NCBI GenBank assembly: GCA_943736015.1
Contig: OX031064.1
Location: 33,355,361 to 33,419,360, forward strand
Reading direction: 5' to 3'
From: Tridacna crocea
Taxonomy: Eukaryota > Mollusca > Bivalvia > Cardiida > Cardiidae
DNA length: 64,000 bases
Shown: one piece after another, positions 43,578-53,996 of the stretch
How the letters are laid out: the number at the start of each line of letters is the position of its first letter
Position numbering within the stretch: position 1 is the stretch's first letter
The notes under the pieces: generated by a model
Database searches by the model: none
Seen by the model: only the letters and a program-made list of their open reading frames with translations
What the model was told of the DNA's origin: nothing
Program-made: the position numbers and the translations under genes

Positions 43578-43807
43578 TTAAACCATTACCACACAATCCC
43601 TACTTTTGATGACCCTGAGAAAAAAGCCATCAGAAAATATTGTAGGAAAAGAAGAAAATGCTGGTAACCAGCATTTTCTCCTTTTCCCACAATATTTTCT
43701 ACCCTTCACTAAACAAATTTCAAGTTTTCAGTCACTTTTATCTTGTCGTCTTTAAATGCTTTCGATTTGGACGAGCCTAGAATATTGTCATTTGGTAAAG
43801 AGTTTAA
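43578..43807. repeat. F1 MITE, near full length
   Basis: TTAAACCATTACCACACAAT at the left, GCTGGTAACCAGC centre, TTTGGTAAAGAGTTTAA at the right, sharing its end with a fragmentary F1 (43804-43925: TTAACCCAACATTCCC, no hairpin). Confidence 0.85.
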
Positions 43808-44039
43808 CCCAACATTCCCGAGTTTTGATAACCCCCAAGGAAGACAACTTTTGAAACATTGTGGAAGAAGAGCTTTGCAGAGCGACTCATATACGCCCAA
43901 AGGGGGCTTGTCAGTGAAATGGGCTAAAATCTAGAACGCTTAAAGAAATCCAAGTTTTAAGAGTCACATGCATAAGTACACATCATAGAGATCCATTGTG
44001 GTAAGTTTGAACTTATTCCAATAAAAGCTGTAGGGGGAG

Positions 44040-44240
44040 TTGCGCACACAAGGAAATTGCTAACGGACGGACGGACGGACAGACGGACGACTAGGGTCAT
44101 ACCATGATACCACCCTTCGGGCATATAAAAAGGAGAAAATGCTGGTAACAAACATTTACCCTTTTCGCACAATGTTTCCACCCTTCCTTCAAAAAACAAT
44201 TTTATCATTCTAGTTAGTTCAAACATTTACAGTATTTTAT
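44040..44240. repeat. (GGAC)n run and F1 remnant
   Basis: CGGACGGACGGACGGACAGA at 44063-44085, then GGGTCATACCATGATACCAC and an F1 hairpin remnant (GGAGAAAATGCTGGTAAC/CATTTACCCTTTTCGC). Confidence 0.6.
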
Positions 44241-44309
44241 ACATAGAGTTCTTACGGCTTATACTAATCTCTCTCGTTTCTGCTTCCTGGCAACTATAGA
44301 CCAGTACTC

Positions 44310-44420
44310 GCAATGAATGTGTGGGCCAATGAAAAATCCTAAAGTTGACACCCGCTCTCGGGTATCGAACTCAGGACCTTCATTAGTATGAGGCAAAATT
44401 TAATATGTCATTTTTCTATC
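44310..44420 (-). repeat. Possible SINE fragment (minus strand)
   Basis: CTCGGGTATCGAACTCAGGA is the complement of a B-box (GAGTTCGATACCC). The rest of the tRNA head is poor. Confidence 0.35.
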
Positions 44421-44499
44421 CTTTCATTTTTGCAAATCTATCTTTTTAGCTGATAATGGTGCAAGGGTTAACGGAAATTTTTTAATCAATACATCGTTA

Positions 44500-44670
44500 T
44501 CTTATCCTTATCCTGAGAAAGAAGCCTTTTGAAACCAATGTAGGAAAAGGAGAAAATGCTGGTCACCAGCATTTTCTCCTTATCCCACAATGTTTTCTAC
44601 CTTACCCAAGAACAATTACACTATTTAATCAGCATTTAAATAATTGTCAGCAAATGTGTTCAATTATTAC
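44500..44670. repeat. F1 MITE, truncated
   Basis: CCTGAGAAAGAAGCCTTTTG, a perfect GCTGGTCACCAGC hairpin, CCCACAATGTTTTCTACC. The ends are lost. Confidence 0.75.
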
Positions 44671-44694
44671 ACTACATTCGCTCCGTAGCCTTAC

Positions 44695-45895
44695 ACTACT
44701 GCAAAAACTAGCCTTAAACCGCCACATAAGCTAGACATACCATTCTGCAAAGACTATCCGTACATATTCTGCAAAAGCTAGACATACCATTCTGCCAATC
44801 CTTGTCGTACATAGTCTGCAAAAGCTAGATATAACATTCTGCAAAGCCTTGCCGTATATAGTCTGCAAAAGCTAGACGTACCATTCTGCCAATCCTTGCC
44901 GTACATAGTCTGCTAAAGCTAGACGTACCATTCTGCAAATCCTTGCCGTACATAGTCTGCAAAGGCTAGACGTACCATTCTGCAAATCCTTGCCGTACAT
45001 AGTCTGCAAAAGCTAGACGTACCGTTCTGCAAATCCTTGCCCTACATAGTCTGCAAAAGCTAGACATACCATTCTGCAAAGACTAGCCGTACATAGTCTG
45101 CAAAAGCTAGACGTACCATTCTGCAAATCCTTGCCCTACATAGTCTGCAAAAGCTAGACGTACCATTCTGCAAATCCTTGCCCTACATAGTCTGCAAAAG
45201 CTAAATATACCATTCTGCAAAGCCTTGCCCTACATAGTCTGTAAAAGCTAAATATACCATTCTGCAAAGCCTTGCAGTACATTCTGCAAAAGCTAGACGT
45301 ACCATTCTGCAAATCCTGGCCGTACATATTCTGCAAAAGCTACTCGTACCATTCTGCAAATCCTGGCCGTACATAATCTACAAAAGCTAGACATACCATT
45401 CTACAAAGACTAGCCGTACATAGTCTGCAAAAGCTAGACATACCATTCTGCAAATCCTGGCCGTACATAATCTACAAAAGCTAGACATACCATTCTGCAA
45501 ATCTTGGCCGTACATATTCTGCAAAGCCTTGCCGTACATAGTCTGCAAAAGCTAGACATATCATTCTTAAAATCCTTGCCGTACATAGTCTGCAAAAGCT
45601 ACACCTACCATTCTGCAAAGCCTTGCCGTACAAAGTCTGCAAAAGCTAGACGTACCATTCTGCAAAGCCTTGCCTTATATATTTTTCAAAAGCTAGACAT
45701 ATTCTGCAAAGCCTTGTCGTACAAAGTCTGCAAAAGCTAGACATGTTCTGCAAATCCTTACCGTACATAGTCTGCAAAAGCTAGACATGTTCTGCAAATC
45801 CTTGCCGTACATAGTCTGCAAAAGCTAGACATATTCTGCAAAGCCTTGTCGTACAAAGTCTGCAAAAGCTAGACATATTCTGCATGTCCACAAAA
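44695..45895 (+). repeat. 47-bp satellite array (~25 units)
   Basis: Unit TGCAAAAGCTAGACGTACCA + TTCTGCAAATCCTTGCCGTA + CATAGTC, 47 bp. Shortened units of ~37 bp (AGACATATTCTGCAAAGCC) dominate after about 45690. TCTGCAAA occurs twice per unit, suggesting the unit itself arose from two half-repeats. Confidence 0.95.
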
Positions 45896-46307
45896 GCTAA
45901 CTTTGCACTGTCTTCAAAAGGCATCGCATGCTTTACACAAAAAAGGCTACAAGTTCAGCGCGGCTTTCATAGAATGCAAAGAGCTTGTCCTACTCTATCC
46001 TTCTAAAGCAGTAATTCAAATGGTATTTAACATTTCCAAGAATCGAAATCTTTGGCCATGTCGGTAAAATGGACTCTTTGTGCATATCATATATTTCACA
46101 GTTCGCCTATCGATTCATCTTCAAGTTTTGAAATTATCAATATACTTCTTAAAGTCTTCCAATAAAGGAATCGATCTGTCTATAGATATTTATAAAGTAG
46201 AGCAGTGCGTAGACCAGAAGAGGTCTGTATGAGCAAGATCAAACGAACCTTTGTACAATTTTGCGTACCCACAATTTTCCCTTTCGACCATCAACGAATT
46301 CCATACA

Positions 46308-46562
46308 TGGCGGTGTTATGCAGAGAAATGACGCTCCCCTACAAAATGACCCATGGGTCATTTCTCTACGTAGAGAAATGACCCGGGTCATTTTTCTATG
46401 TAGAGAAATGACCCAAGAGGGTCATTTCTCTACCTAGAATAATGACCCAGGTCATTTCTCTACGCAGAGAAATGCCTTCTGGGGTCATTTCTCTACATAG
46501 AATAATGAACCGGGTCATTTTGTAGGATATGGTCATTTCTCTGCATTACACCGGAATGCTTT
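46308..46562. repeat. Multi-palindrome GGGTCATTTCTCTACGTAGAG element
   Basis: Ends CGGTGTTATGCAGAGAAATG and CATTTCTCTGCATTACACCG are inverted. Between them GGTCATTTCTCTACGTAGAG/AAATGACC alternates about six times, so every second unit is the complement of the one before. A shorter relative is at 39957-40082. Confidence 0.85.
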
Positions 46563-46744
46563 AGAATAAACTTCACTCCTGTGCATTTCTATATGTCATG
46601 TTGTAAAATGAATCTAGTACATCGCTTGTCAAAAAAGTCTATATACAGGAAAGGAAAACTATGAAATAAGCCTAGATTTGGAATGTAAAATGAGTACTTT
46701 TTTTTTTTCAACTTTTTATTCATTCCTTTTGCTTTAGTATCCAA

Positions 46745-46940
46745 TTCTACAAATACAGTACAACCTGCATTCCGAGACCACTCAAGGGAGGTACTGAAAT
46801 TGGTCTCTTACAACAGGTGGTCCTTAAGTAAAGGTTATATTAGGTTAATGTAAGAAGGCTTGTTGTATCAGAACATTGGTCTCTTAAAGCAGGTGGTTTT
46901 ATAATACAGGTGGTCTCTAACACAGATTTAACTGTAATAT
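46745..46940 (+). repeat. Repeat with internal TTGGTCTCTTA...AGGTGGT units
   Basis: TGGTCTCTTACAACAGGTGG, TTGGTCTCTTAAAGCAGGTG and TACAGGTGGTCTCTAACACA follow each other, flanked by TACAGTACAACCTGC and GATTTAACTGTAAT. This looks like a short dispersed element with internal near-repeats. Confidence 0.5.
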
Positions 46941-47179
46941 GAATAAGGGAAAATAATTTTATAACTCATGTTAAGCGTCTAAGATATGATTTGCAGAGAA
47001 AGAAAAGTAGATATTTGGCCCCATCCTTAAAAAAAAAAAACCCTTTATATCCGTGCAAGAACCAGTGCTTACAGGTTCCTCATATAAAGAATTTAAGATA
47101 CAATTGTTCCAAGATAATGGACCGTTGCCTAAAAAAAAATACCAATTTACTCATTTTTAATCCAGTGACAAATACTTAT

Positions 47180-47408
47180 TTAACCCATTACCACACAATG
47201 CCGACTTTTGACGCTTCTGGAAAAAGAAGCCTTTTGAAAACATAATGGGAAAAGGAGAAAATGCTAGTAACCAGCATTTTCTCCTTTTCACAGAATGTTT
47301 TCTACCCTTCACAAAATAAATTTCAAATTTTCAGTCACTTTTAGTTTGTCGTCTGCAAATGCTTCCGATTTGGACAAGCCTAAAATACTGTTGTTTGTTA
47401 ATGAGTTA
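47180..47408. repeat. F1 MITE, near full length
   Basis: TTAACCCATTACCACACAAT at the left, ATGCTAGTAACCAGCAT centre, TTTGTTAATGAGTTA at the right. Confidence 0.86.
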
Positions 47409-47439
47409 GGTTTGCTTAGCCCGACTCGGAGCGGTTTGG

Positions 47440-47520
47440 CAGACAGTATAGATCAAGATCAGACTGTACAAAACGTGCAATCTGATTTTGGAATTACTCT
47501 GTATGATATGGCATTTTCTC
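47440..47520. repeat. F2 hairpin core
   Basis: GCAGACAGTATAGATCAAGA and GATCAGACTGTACAAAACG, with a decayed right arm (TGATTTTGGAATTACTCTG). Confidence 0.6.
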
Positions 47521-47586
47521 TGGTGAAATCAAGTCTGAAATCGCAGAATTTGGGCCTTAGCTATTGTGTGAAGATTTTTGTTTCTT

Positions 47587-47801
47587 TTAACCCTTTCCTA
47601 AATAATCCCAGGTTTTTACGGGTCTGGAATAGTATCCTTTTGAAAACATTGCGGGAAAATGAGAAAATGCTGGTAACCAGCATTTTCTCTTTTCTACCCA
47701 ATCATAGACAGAGATCGTCTTTTCAGCAAGAGCTGAATTGTCGTCTGTAAATGCTTTCAATTTAGTCTAGTCCAAAAATGTGTCGTTTGGAAAAGGGTTA
47801 A
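47587..47801. repeat. F1b-ended MITE
   Basis: TTAACCCTTTCCTAAATAAT at the left, GCTGGTAACCAGC centre, GTTTGGAAAAGGGTTAA at the right. It has TTTCC-type ends but the GCTGGTAACCAGC-type centre, so ends and centre do not always travel together. Confidence 0.82.
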
Positions 47802-47804
47802 TTA

Positions 47805-48031
47805 GCAGCTAGAACCTCAGGCTGCCAACAGCAACTTAAGGACCTTTTGCGGATAGCGTAGATCTTGATCAAAGTAAACAGAACGTGCAGTCTGATCTGG
47901 GATCAACACTGTTCGATAAAGAGATATCTTTCCCCAGAAATTACCTTTCAAGTAGCAAATGCTTGGTATTTATTTTTAGCGTGATCGTTTCATTCCCTCT
48001 ATTTATCTACAGAAGGAGAGTTAAGGCTTAA
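47805..48031 (+). repeat. F2 element, diverged
   Basis: GAACCTCAGGCTGCCAACAG, GACCTTTTGCGGATAGCG, damaged hairpin, GATAAAGAGATATC, and the end GAGTTAAGGCTTAA shared with the next F1. Confidence 0.7.
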
Positions 48032-48256
48032 CCCTTTACCAAACAATCCCTAAGATAAAAACCTTTCGAAAACATTGTGGGAAAAAGAGAAAATGCTGGT
48101 AACCAGCTTTATCTCCTTTTCTCGCTTTATCTCCTTTTCTCGCAATGTTTTCTGCCCTGCTGGAAACAAATTTTAACTTTTCACTTATGTTTATTTTTTA
48201 GTCTGCAAGTGTTTTCAATTCGGATCAATCTAAAATTTTGTCGTTTGGTTAAGTTA
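48028..48256. repeat. F1 MITE with duplicated arm piece
   Basis: TTAACCCTTTACCAAACAAT at the left. GCTTTATCTCCTTTTCTCGC is present twice in the right hairpin arm. The end is TTTGGTTAAGTTAA. Confidence 0.78.
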
Positions 48257-48961
48257 ACTAGGTTGTTTAACTCAATGAAGGGAAAGAAGTCCAGTATATG
48301 AATTCCTAGCCAAAGTATGATACGGTTATCTCCCTTAAGTATTAACACCACGCTCCTTGTCTGAGCACATTGTGGATGACCATAAGTGTTCCCTCACCGG
48401 TTTTTCATCATTGAAGCTTCACAGATCGCTTATTTGCAAACATTTGGCTTTTCCGTCTCTTGCTCTCAAGAATAAGGCCAATAGTCCTTCAAGAAAATAC
48501 ATGAAAAACAGTATGTCAACTGAGCGTGTTTTTCACTAAATCCCAACCAAGACAGGCACCCTTGAATTAGTCCTCTTAAAAACACCTGTTCAAGGTCATG
48601 ACCACAATTTTATTCTGCTCCTCCGGTGACAGAAAATAGTCCAGTAAATATACGAAAAAAAATCCGAATGGTCCCCCACTAACTGAATTTGACGCAAACC
48701 TAAAATTATATACCACCAAGCCCTTTCAGCCTCCATGAAACAGTACATCAAAAATACTGCTGAAAAATTTAACATGGGACTACTTTTGACCTCTACGACC
48801 TGGAAGCAGTCTCGCAGTGGCGCGACACCATTTAAAAAAAACTTTAAGTTACGTAACACTTCATCTGTATACCGAAGGAAGCTCAAAGCCGCAATATCCT
48901 CCCAAACTAAACCAAGAAAATTGAATTTTAAAACCTATAAAAGTAAACAAAAGATAAAGTG
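48257..48961. other. Unassigned, possibly decayed coding sequence
   Basis: Two adjacent forward frames (48357-48539 and 48735-48962) are rich in Lys/Ser/Arg and separated by stops. Base composition is less AT-rich than its surroundings. No domain is recognisable, and a functional gene is unlikely. Confidence 0.3.
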
Positions 48962-49168
48962 ACCTGGGCCCGTATTCACCAACCGTTCTTGAGAATATTC
49001 TTAGTCTTATTCTCCAAAGAATTCTACATTTGTAAGTAACACAACTTCTGATTGGCTAAACCGAATGGTTTAGCCAATCAGAAGTCGTGTTACTTACAAA
49101 TGCAGAAAATTCTGGAGAATAAGACAAAGAACGTTCTTAAGAATGGTTGGTGAATACGGGCCCAGGTT
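48962..49168. repeat. F7 palindrome, near-perfect 207 bp
   Basis: ACCTGGGCCCGTATTCACCA is mirrored by TGGTGAATACGGGCCCAGGT, and the centre is GGCTAAACCGAATGGTTTAGCC near 49065. The ~100-bp arms have only a handful of mismatches, so this copy is young or arm-corrected. Relatives lie at 37.3 and 55.2 kb. Confidence 0.92.
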
Positions 49169-49489
49169 ACTTTTTACCTGCGTTTAAAATTCATTCTTCA
49201 GCCAGCGGTTAAATTTGGACCGACTGTGCAGATTGTCATCTTCAGAAAAAAAAATTCAAAGGTTTTATTTAAATCTAAATGCATTTTAACAAATGCATTA
49301 TTATAAAGCATGATGGCATTTTGTAGAAACTTTTATCAAAAATCGATTTGTTTAAAATCACTCGTAAAAAATCCATTAACAAGAATGCCTAAACTTAGTA
49401 TCAAAAACCCCATGTAGTCATCACAGAAAGACTCCTTGTCGAGGAGTTTTCAACTAAAACAAGTATTTCCATGCCTAGATTTTACGTTC

Positions 49490-50460
49490 ATGACACTGTC
49501 TGCGCTTGTCATATTCCTCGAAAATTCGATCTGTCTGCTTATACCAGGGAAAAGTAGGGCTTACAACGAAGCTTTTAGCCTATTACCCAAGCATGTAGGG
49601 GCTGTTTTAATAAATGGCCGATGCATAGGTTACATGCTGGCCGATCATAGCTGAATGAATTGCGTCAAGTAGCTTTTTATTGAGTAAACCTTTAGTTCAT
49701 TTTGAAATTCAACGTAAAGGTTGTTGTTACGAAAAATCAAAGCGTTGAGAACGCTGAAGTGGTATTTGTCAAGGAAACCCATTGTGTGAAATTAATAGTT
49801 TGAAAAAAAAAAGAGACATATTGTTCAAATGTTGGCTTAAAAATCAACCCAATAAGCAAATGACTATCTTTTCGGTTGAAGGGAGAGTGCTCATGTACCT
49901 TAAATCTATAATTTTGAAATATCTTTAGCCTTTTACATTTAATTTTTAACATTACAATCAATTACTTCGATCTATAAATACTCATGAGGAATCACATGGA
50001 GAAACGGGCAATCATAGGACGAACAAGCCATTGAACGAATTGGTTTGGAACGAAAAAGCAGGCAAATTTTTATCACTGGGCCAATAAAAGGCTATGAGCG
50101 AGAGAAGCTATTTTCAATAAAGAATAAGTATCTCAACGATCGATGGCCTCGCCAAATGTATTTTAATATGCCATTTCAAATTACAAATGTACATATCTGA
50201 GTGCTACCGAAAAACTCATTTGGCTGAGAAAAATGAGTTTAACTGGCTTTACTTCCTTCGGCTTTGCACAAAATATGATACTTGGTTTTCAAAATTCAAT
50301 CTTGAACTCATAGTGGTATTGTCTTCGACAAATACCACAAATAGTCCGCTTCTGTACCCAGGACACGCAAACTAGATGGATGTGTATATGTAGAATGCCA
50401 TCTGGTGGGATATAATGGTGTATTTGTACAATGCCATCTAGCGGGAGATAATGCGTTCAT
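49490..50460 (-). repeat. F4 element interrupted by a ~600-bp insertion
   Basis: F4 landmarks run from GTCATATTCCTCGAAAATTC through GGTTGTTGTTACGAAAAAT (49736), stop, and resume at about 50342 with AGTCCGCTTCTGTACCCAGG and CCATCTGGTGGGATATAATG. A second GCCATCTAGCGGGAGATAAT end follows at 50432-50455. Confidence 0.8.
49737..50341. mobile_element. ~600-bp element nested inside F4
   Basis: Near the left edge GTGGTATTTGTCAAGG (49759) is inverted by GACAAATACCAC (50328-50339) at the right edge. The inside has no open frame of note. It recurs nowhere else in the window. Confidence 0.6.
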
Positions 50461-50584
50461 GAATATCGATGGAATTACGATTTTGGCACTTGAATCTCCG
50501 CGGCTTGGAATAGTTGAATGCGCTACGGTAGGGCCGATGATTACTTTTGTGTGACTTTGAATTCGATTGAACAACAATAAAACT

Positions 50585-50812
50585 TTAACCCTTTCCCAAA
50601 CAATCCCTGGTTTTTACGGGTGGGGAATAGAAGCCTTTTGAAGACATTGTGGGAAAAGGAGAAAATATTCGTAACCAGCATTTTCTTCTTTTCCCACAAT
50701 GTTTTCTATGCTGTTATATAGAAAAATCATCTTTTTAGCAACTGCTAATTTGTCACCTGCAAAGTGCTTTCAATCTGGTCTGGTTCAAAATTTGCCGTTT
50801 GGGAAAGGGTTC
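50585..50812. repeat. F1b-ended MITE directly before the lectin exon
   Basis: TTAACCCTTTCCCAAACAAT at the left, hairpin with ATATTCGTAACCAGCAT, and GTTTGGGAAAGGGTTCA at the right. It ends 65 bp before the first CTLD exon. Confidence 0.85.
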
Positions 50813-50877
50813 AGTATACAGTAACTAGCATCCCAAAGAGAGGCTACATTTGTCCTCTTCTCTTTTCTTTATTTCAG

Positions 50878-51052
50878 ATGGTTGTCTTATCACTCTAAGT
50901 GACCGACAAATAACGATAACTTTACATAACTACCAAAAATCATGGAACGAAGCCCAGGCAATTTGTGTTGCCAATGGAGGAAGCCTATGGATTGACGATT
51001 CACAAGAACGTTTGAACGTAATACTGACGTACGCTGCGTCATGGCCGAAACA
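50878..51052 (+). CDS. C-type lectin/mucin membrane protein, exon A (N-terminal half of CTLD)
   Basis: Acceptor TTTATTTCAG, donor CA|GTGAGT. Two leading phase bases, 57 codons, two trailing bases. It holds the first half of a C-type lectin-like domain: GC-L at the start, an aromatic strand, SWNEAQAICVANGGSLW (the W-x-x-A-x-x-x-C helix motif and the G-G/S-x-L-x strand) and DDSQERLNVI. The preceding exon, which should supply the start codon and signal peptide and end in phase 1, was not found in 49-50.8 kb. The four exons listed here join without a frame break into 783 residues: extracellular CTLD, Cys-rich domain, mucin stalk, transmembrane helix and short tail. Role is inferred: cell-surface recognition or adhesion. 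Confidence 0.88.
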
Positions 51053-51066
51053 GTGAGTAAACTATC

Positions 51067-51292
51067 TTAACTTTTTACCAAACGACAACATTTTGGACTG
51101 GTCCAAATTGAAAGCACTTGCAGACGACAAAATAATGAGGACTCAAAATTTGAAATTTGTTCTGGGAAGGGTAGAAAAGATTGTGGGAAAAGGAGAAAAT
51201 GCTGGTCACCAGTATTTTCTCTTTTTCCTACAATGTTTTCAAAAGGCTTCCTTATCAGGGTCGTCAAAAGGCGTCAGTGTGGTAATGTGTTA
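51067..51292. repeat. F1 MITE in CTLD intron
   Basis: TTAACTTTTTACCAAACGAC at the left, GCTGGTCACCAGT centre, GTGTGGTAATGTGTTA at the right. It starts 14 bp after the donor site. Confidence 0.85.
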
Positions 51293-51549
51293 CGGTGCAA
51301 TCTGGGCTTTAGACTCACAACATACCCTAAATGAAGACTACTATTCATTCTTGGTACCCAACAGGCAGAGTGTTTGCTCATGGCAAGAACTTCCGTAAGA
51401 ATTGAATGTACTCTTTCGCGTGACTACCCAACTCTACTAGCGATCAGCAACTCGTCTGCGAGCTGTATCATTATCACAAAAAAAATCTTTATGACTCAGA
51501 CGGGCCTTCCAACACCATAATTATTGAGCTAAAGAATATTCTCCCTAAG

Positions 51550-51912
51550 TTGTTAGGTATTGTATTACCGGGATGAAGCCATGCACAAAGGAGTGGTCAT
51601 CCGTAACACACAGCTCTACACTCAAAGCCTTATTAAGCAGAAATTCTGTTTTTGGATAACAAATGGGATTCATAGCTCAATGGCCAATCCCTGACGAGTC
51701 CCCATCTTACGAACAAAGTCGGTAACAAGAAACAAATGAACAAATGCATAGCAGAAATACAGGGACCGGGCAGGGTTCGAACCTAGAAAGCCCGGACGGA
51801 AGACCGACACCATGACCACTAGGCTTAAGAGAATTCCCTCTGGCGCAGTTGTTAGGTATTGTATATAAAAGCGGGGTGAAGCCATGCATGAAGGAGTGGT
51901 CTCCCGTAACAA
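51550..51912 (-). repeat. Minus-strand SINE between two ~60-bp direct repeats
   Basis: TTGTTAGGTATTGTATTACC...GATGAAGCCATGCAC (51550) and TTGTTAGGTATTGTATATAA...GGTGAAGCCATGCATG (51849) are direct copies. Between them, CAGGGTTCGAACCTAGAAAG (B-box complement) and GACACCATGACCACTAGGCT (A-box complement) mark a tRNA head in minus orientation at about 51765-51830. Confidence 0.65.
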
Positions 51913-53014
51913 AGTTAGAGTTAAGTATTTGGAAAGTGACAAGACTTTATTATGGTTTATAATATGACCTACGGTGTGAGAGTGTTGAAAACCCATTCAA
52001 TAATTTTGCGTATTACATGGACCAATAATAAACTAGTGTAATAACTATGCAAATGAGCCGAACTGTATTTATACGCGCTGTAAATAAAAACAAAAACAAT
52101 GGCGTCGAAGGACACATCTATCAACGGCACCGTTCAAATCGATTAGGTGGTGTTCGAGGTTTTGCTACGTTTTACATGGTACGGCTCTAGACAGATCATT
52201 TGAAGTAGAACTTAAGCAAGAGATATTGACCTCTCAGAATCAGGGCACCCAATCTACATAGCTGGGCTACAACAACATATATGCGGCCATAGTCAAACTA
52301 AACTAAACTATCCGGCCATACGAATATAGCCTCCAACAATAATAACTAGTCACATAAATGATCACAAGCTCAGACAAATATCACAAACCCTACTCTCCAA
52401 TTCCAACGAAAAATGCCAAATATTCTGTCTGAGTTGCAGTTTTTCTTTACTTCAACACACCGCTGCTGTTGTCACAAATGATTCCAGGTGTGATGTTCAC
52501 ATATCTGTTGGTTTTCAAAACATCTTTGAACAACGCCCCAATATATGGAGGAATATTTGATATTAACGTTCACCAAGATGCTTCCCACAAGGAAACGAAT
52601 TCACTAAAAAAAAGAGGCATTTTTAAAGATGCATTGATAATTTGATAGTGACAGCGACTTTACACAATTCAAAAATCCATATGCATGTCAACATATAGTG
52701 ACGACATGACCTTGGTTTACATATTGTACTTTTTTACGTTAAAAAGTTATTGGTTTTTATTTGCAAATATTTCAGCGTTTCGAATATTTTGGGGAAATTT
52801 ATTGATTTGTTCGAAAACAACCTACAACTGTCAAATTTAATCTTGAAATTAAAAGAAAAACATGGAACTACTTGTTCGCACTTTTTAAAGCAGTGGTTAG
52901 GTTCTATTGCGTCATTCTTATGGCATTCCTTTATAGGTCAGTAAGGCCAGACAATTTTAATTGTGTGGTTTTCTGGGAAAGATTCTTGTCATATTATAAA
53001 TAGAATCTTACATT
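51913..53014. other. Unassigned part of the CTLD intron
   Basis: AT-rich with no recognised family repeat or exon. The 64-codon frame at 52750 has no domain. Confidence 0.45.
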
Positions 53015-53145
53015 CATGATCATGAAATGCCAAATTTACTAAACCCGTCATCCAAATACAGATAAAAACTCGGCAAAGCCTCGTTTTTATCTGTATTTAG
53101 ATGACTCGTTTAATAAATTTGGTATTTCATGACCATACATATATG
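53015..53145. repeat. ~125-bp intronic hairpin
   Basis: TCATGATCATGAAATGCCAA ... ATCCAAATACAGATAAAAAC pairs with GTTTTTATCTGTATTTAGAT ... GGTATTTCATGACC around CTCGGCAAAGCCTCG. It ends ~20 bp before the CTLD exon B acceptor. Confidence 0.8.
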
Positions 53146-53167
53146 ATCCTCTATGTATCTTGTACAG

Positions 53168-53388
53168 GGATGTGTGGATTGGTCTTCATTACCCTTCCAC
53201 TGAATCTAATGACCAATACGGCTGGACTAATTGCTATGCACAGGACCTGAGCGAGTTCGACCACTGGAAATCAGCCGAACCGAAAAAGACTTCCAACCAA
53301 CGCTGCGCTTATTCTGATAAAAATGGCGGCACCTGGATCACAACTAGTTGCAGATCTGAATTACGTTTTGCTTGCCAGCGAGAGGGAG
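53168..53388 (+). CDS. C-type lectin/mucin membrane protein, exon B (C-terminal half of CTLD)
   Basis: Acceptor CTTGTACAG, donor GGGAG|GTACGG. The phase matches exon A (CA+G). It encodes DVWIGLHYPS, which is the WIGL core strand of C-type lectin-like domains, then YGWTNC, FDHWKSAEPK, QRCAYS, WITTSCRSELRFACQ with the last three conserved cysteines. Where sugar-binding CTLDs carry EPN (or QPD) and WND, this one has EPK and WIT, so the canonical calcium-dependent sugar site is probably lost and the ligand may be protein or another glycan mode. An intron in the middle of the CTLD is common in animal genes of this family. Confidence 0.9.
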
Positions 53389-53443
53389 GTACGGTTGTTT
53401 TTCCTGAAATATTTTGTCTTCTCTCTACTATTGTGTACTTCAT

Positions 53444-53672
53444 TTAACCTTTTCCCAAACAATCCCTGGTTTTTACGGGTCTGGAATAGAAGCCTTTTGA
53501 AAACCTTGTGGGAAAAGGAGAAAATGCTGGTAACCAGCATTTTCTCCTTTTCCCACAATGTTTTCTACCCTATCATAGACAGAAATCATATTTTCAGCAA
53601 GAGTTGAATTGTCGTCTGCAAATGCTTTCAATTTGGTCCAGTCCAAAAGTTTGTCGTTTGGGAAAGGGTCAA
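53444..53672. repeat. F1b-ended MITE in intron
   Basis: TTAACCTTTTCCCAAACAAT at the left, a perfect GCTGGTAACCAGC hairpin, GTTTGGGAAAGGGTCAA at the right. Confidence 0.88.
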
Positions 53673-53996
53673 CCTGATCCTGGCCTTTATGCTGAATATA
53701 CAAGTAGGTCTATAAATAAAACTCAAACTATTACTCGGGAATGTACCGGTAGGTAATTCTATTGGAATATACCTTACGGAATGTTTTCGTGACCATTCGG
53801 GACAAAACCGAAGGCAGCTCCGTGTGATGTCGAGGGTAAAAATAGAATTTTGATTTATGTAAATGATGCTGACCTGAGTCAGGTCAAATGAGGTTAGTTG
53901 TATGAATATACCTTTAACACGTCTTTTGCATACTACATGAAAGTTCTTTTTTTTTTTTGTTTTATCAGATACGGTGACACATGTCAGGTACGTGCC

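Noticed and set aside
48357..48962. Two frames that might be one broken gene
   Set aside because: Several stops separate them in all frames and no family is recognisable, so a pseudogene call would be guesswork.
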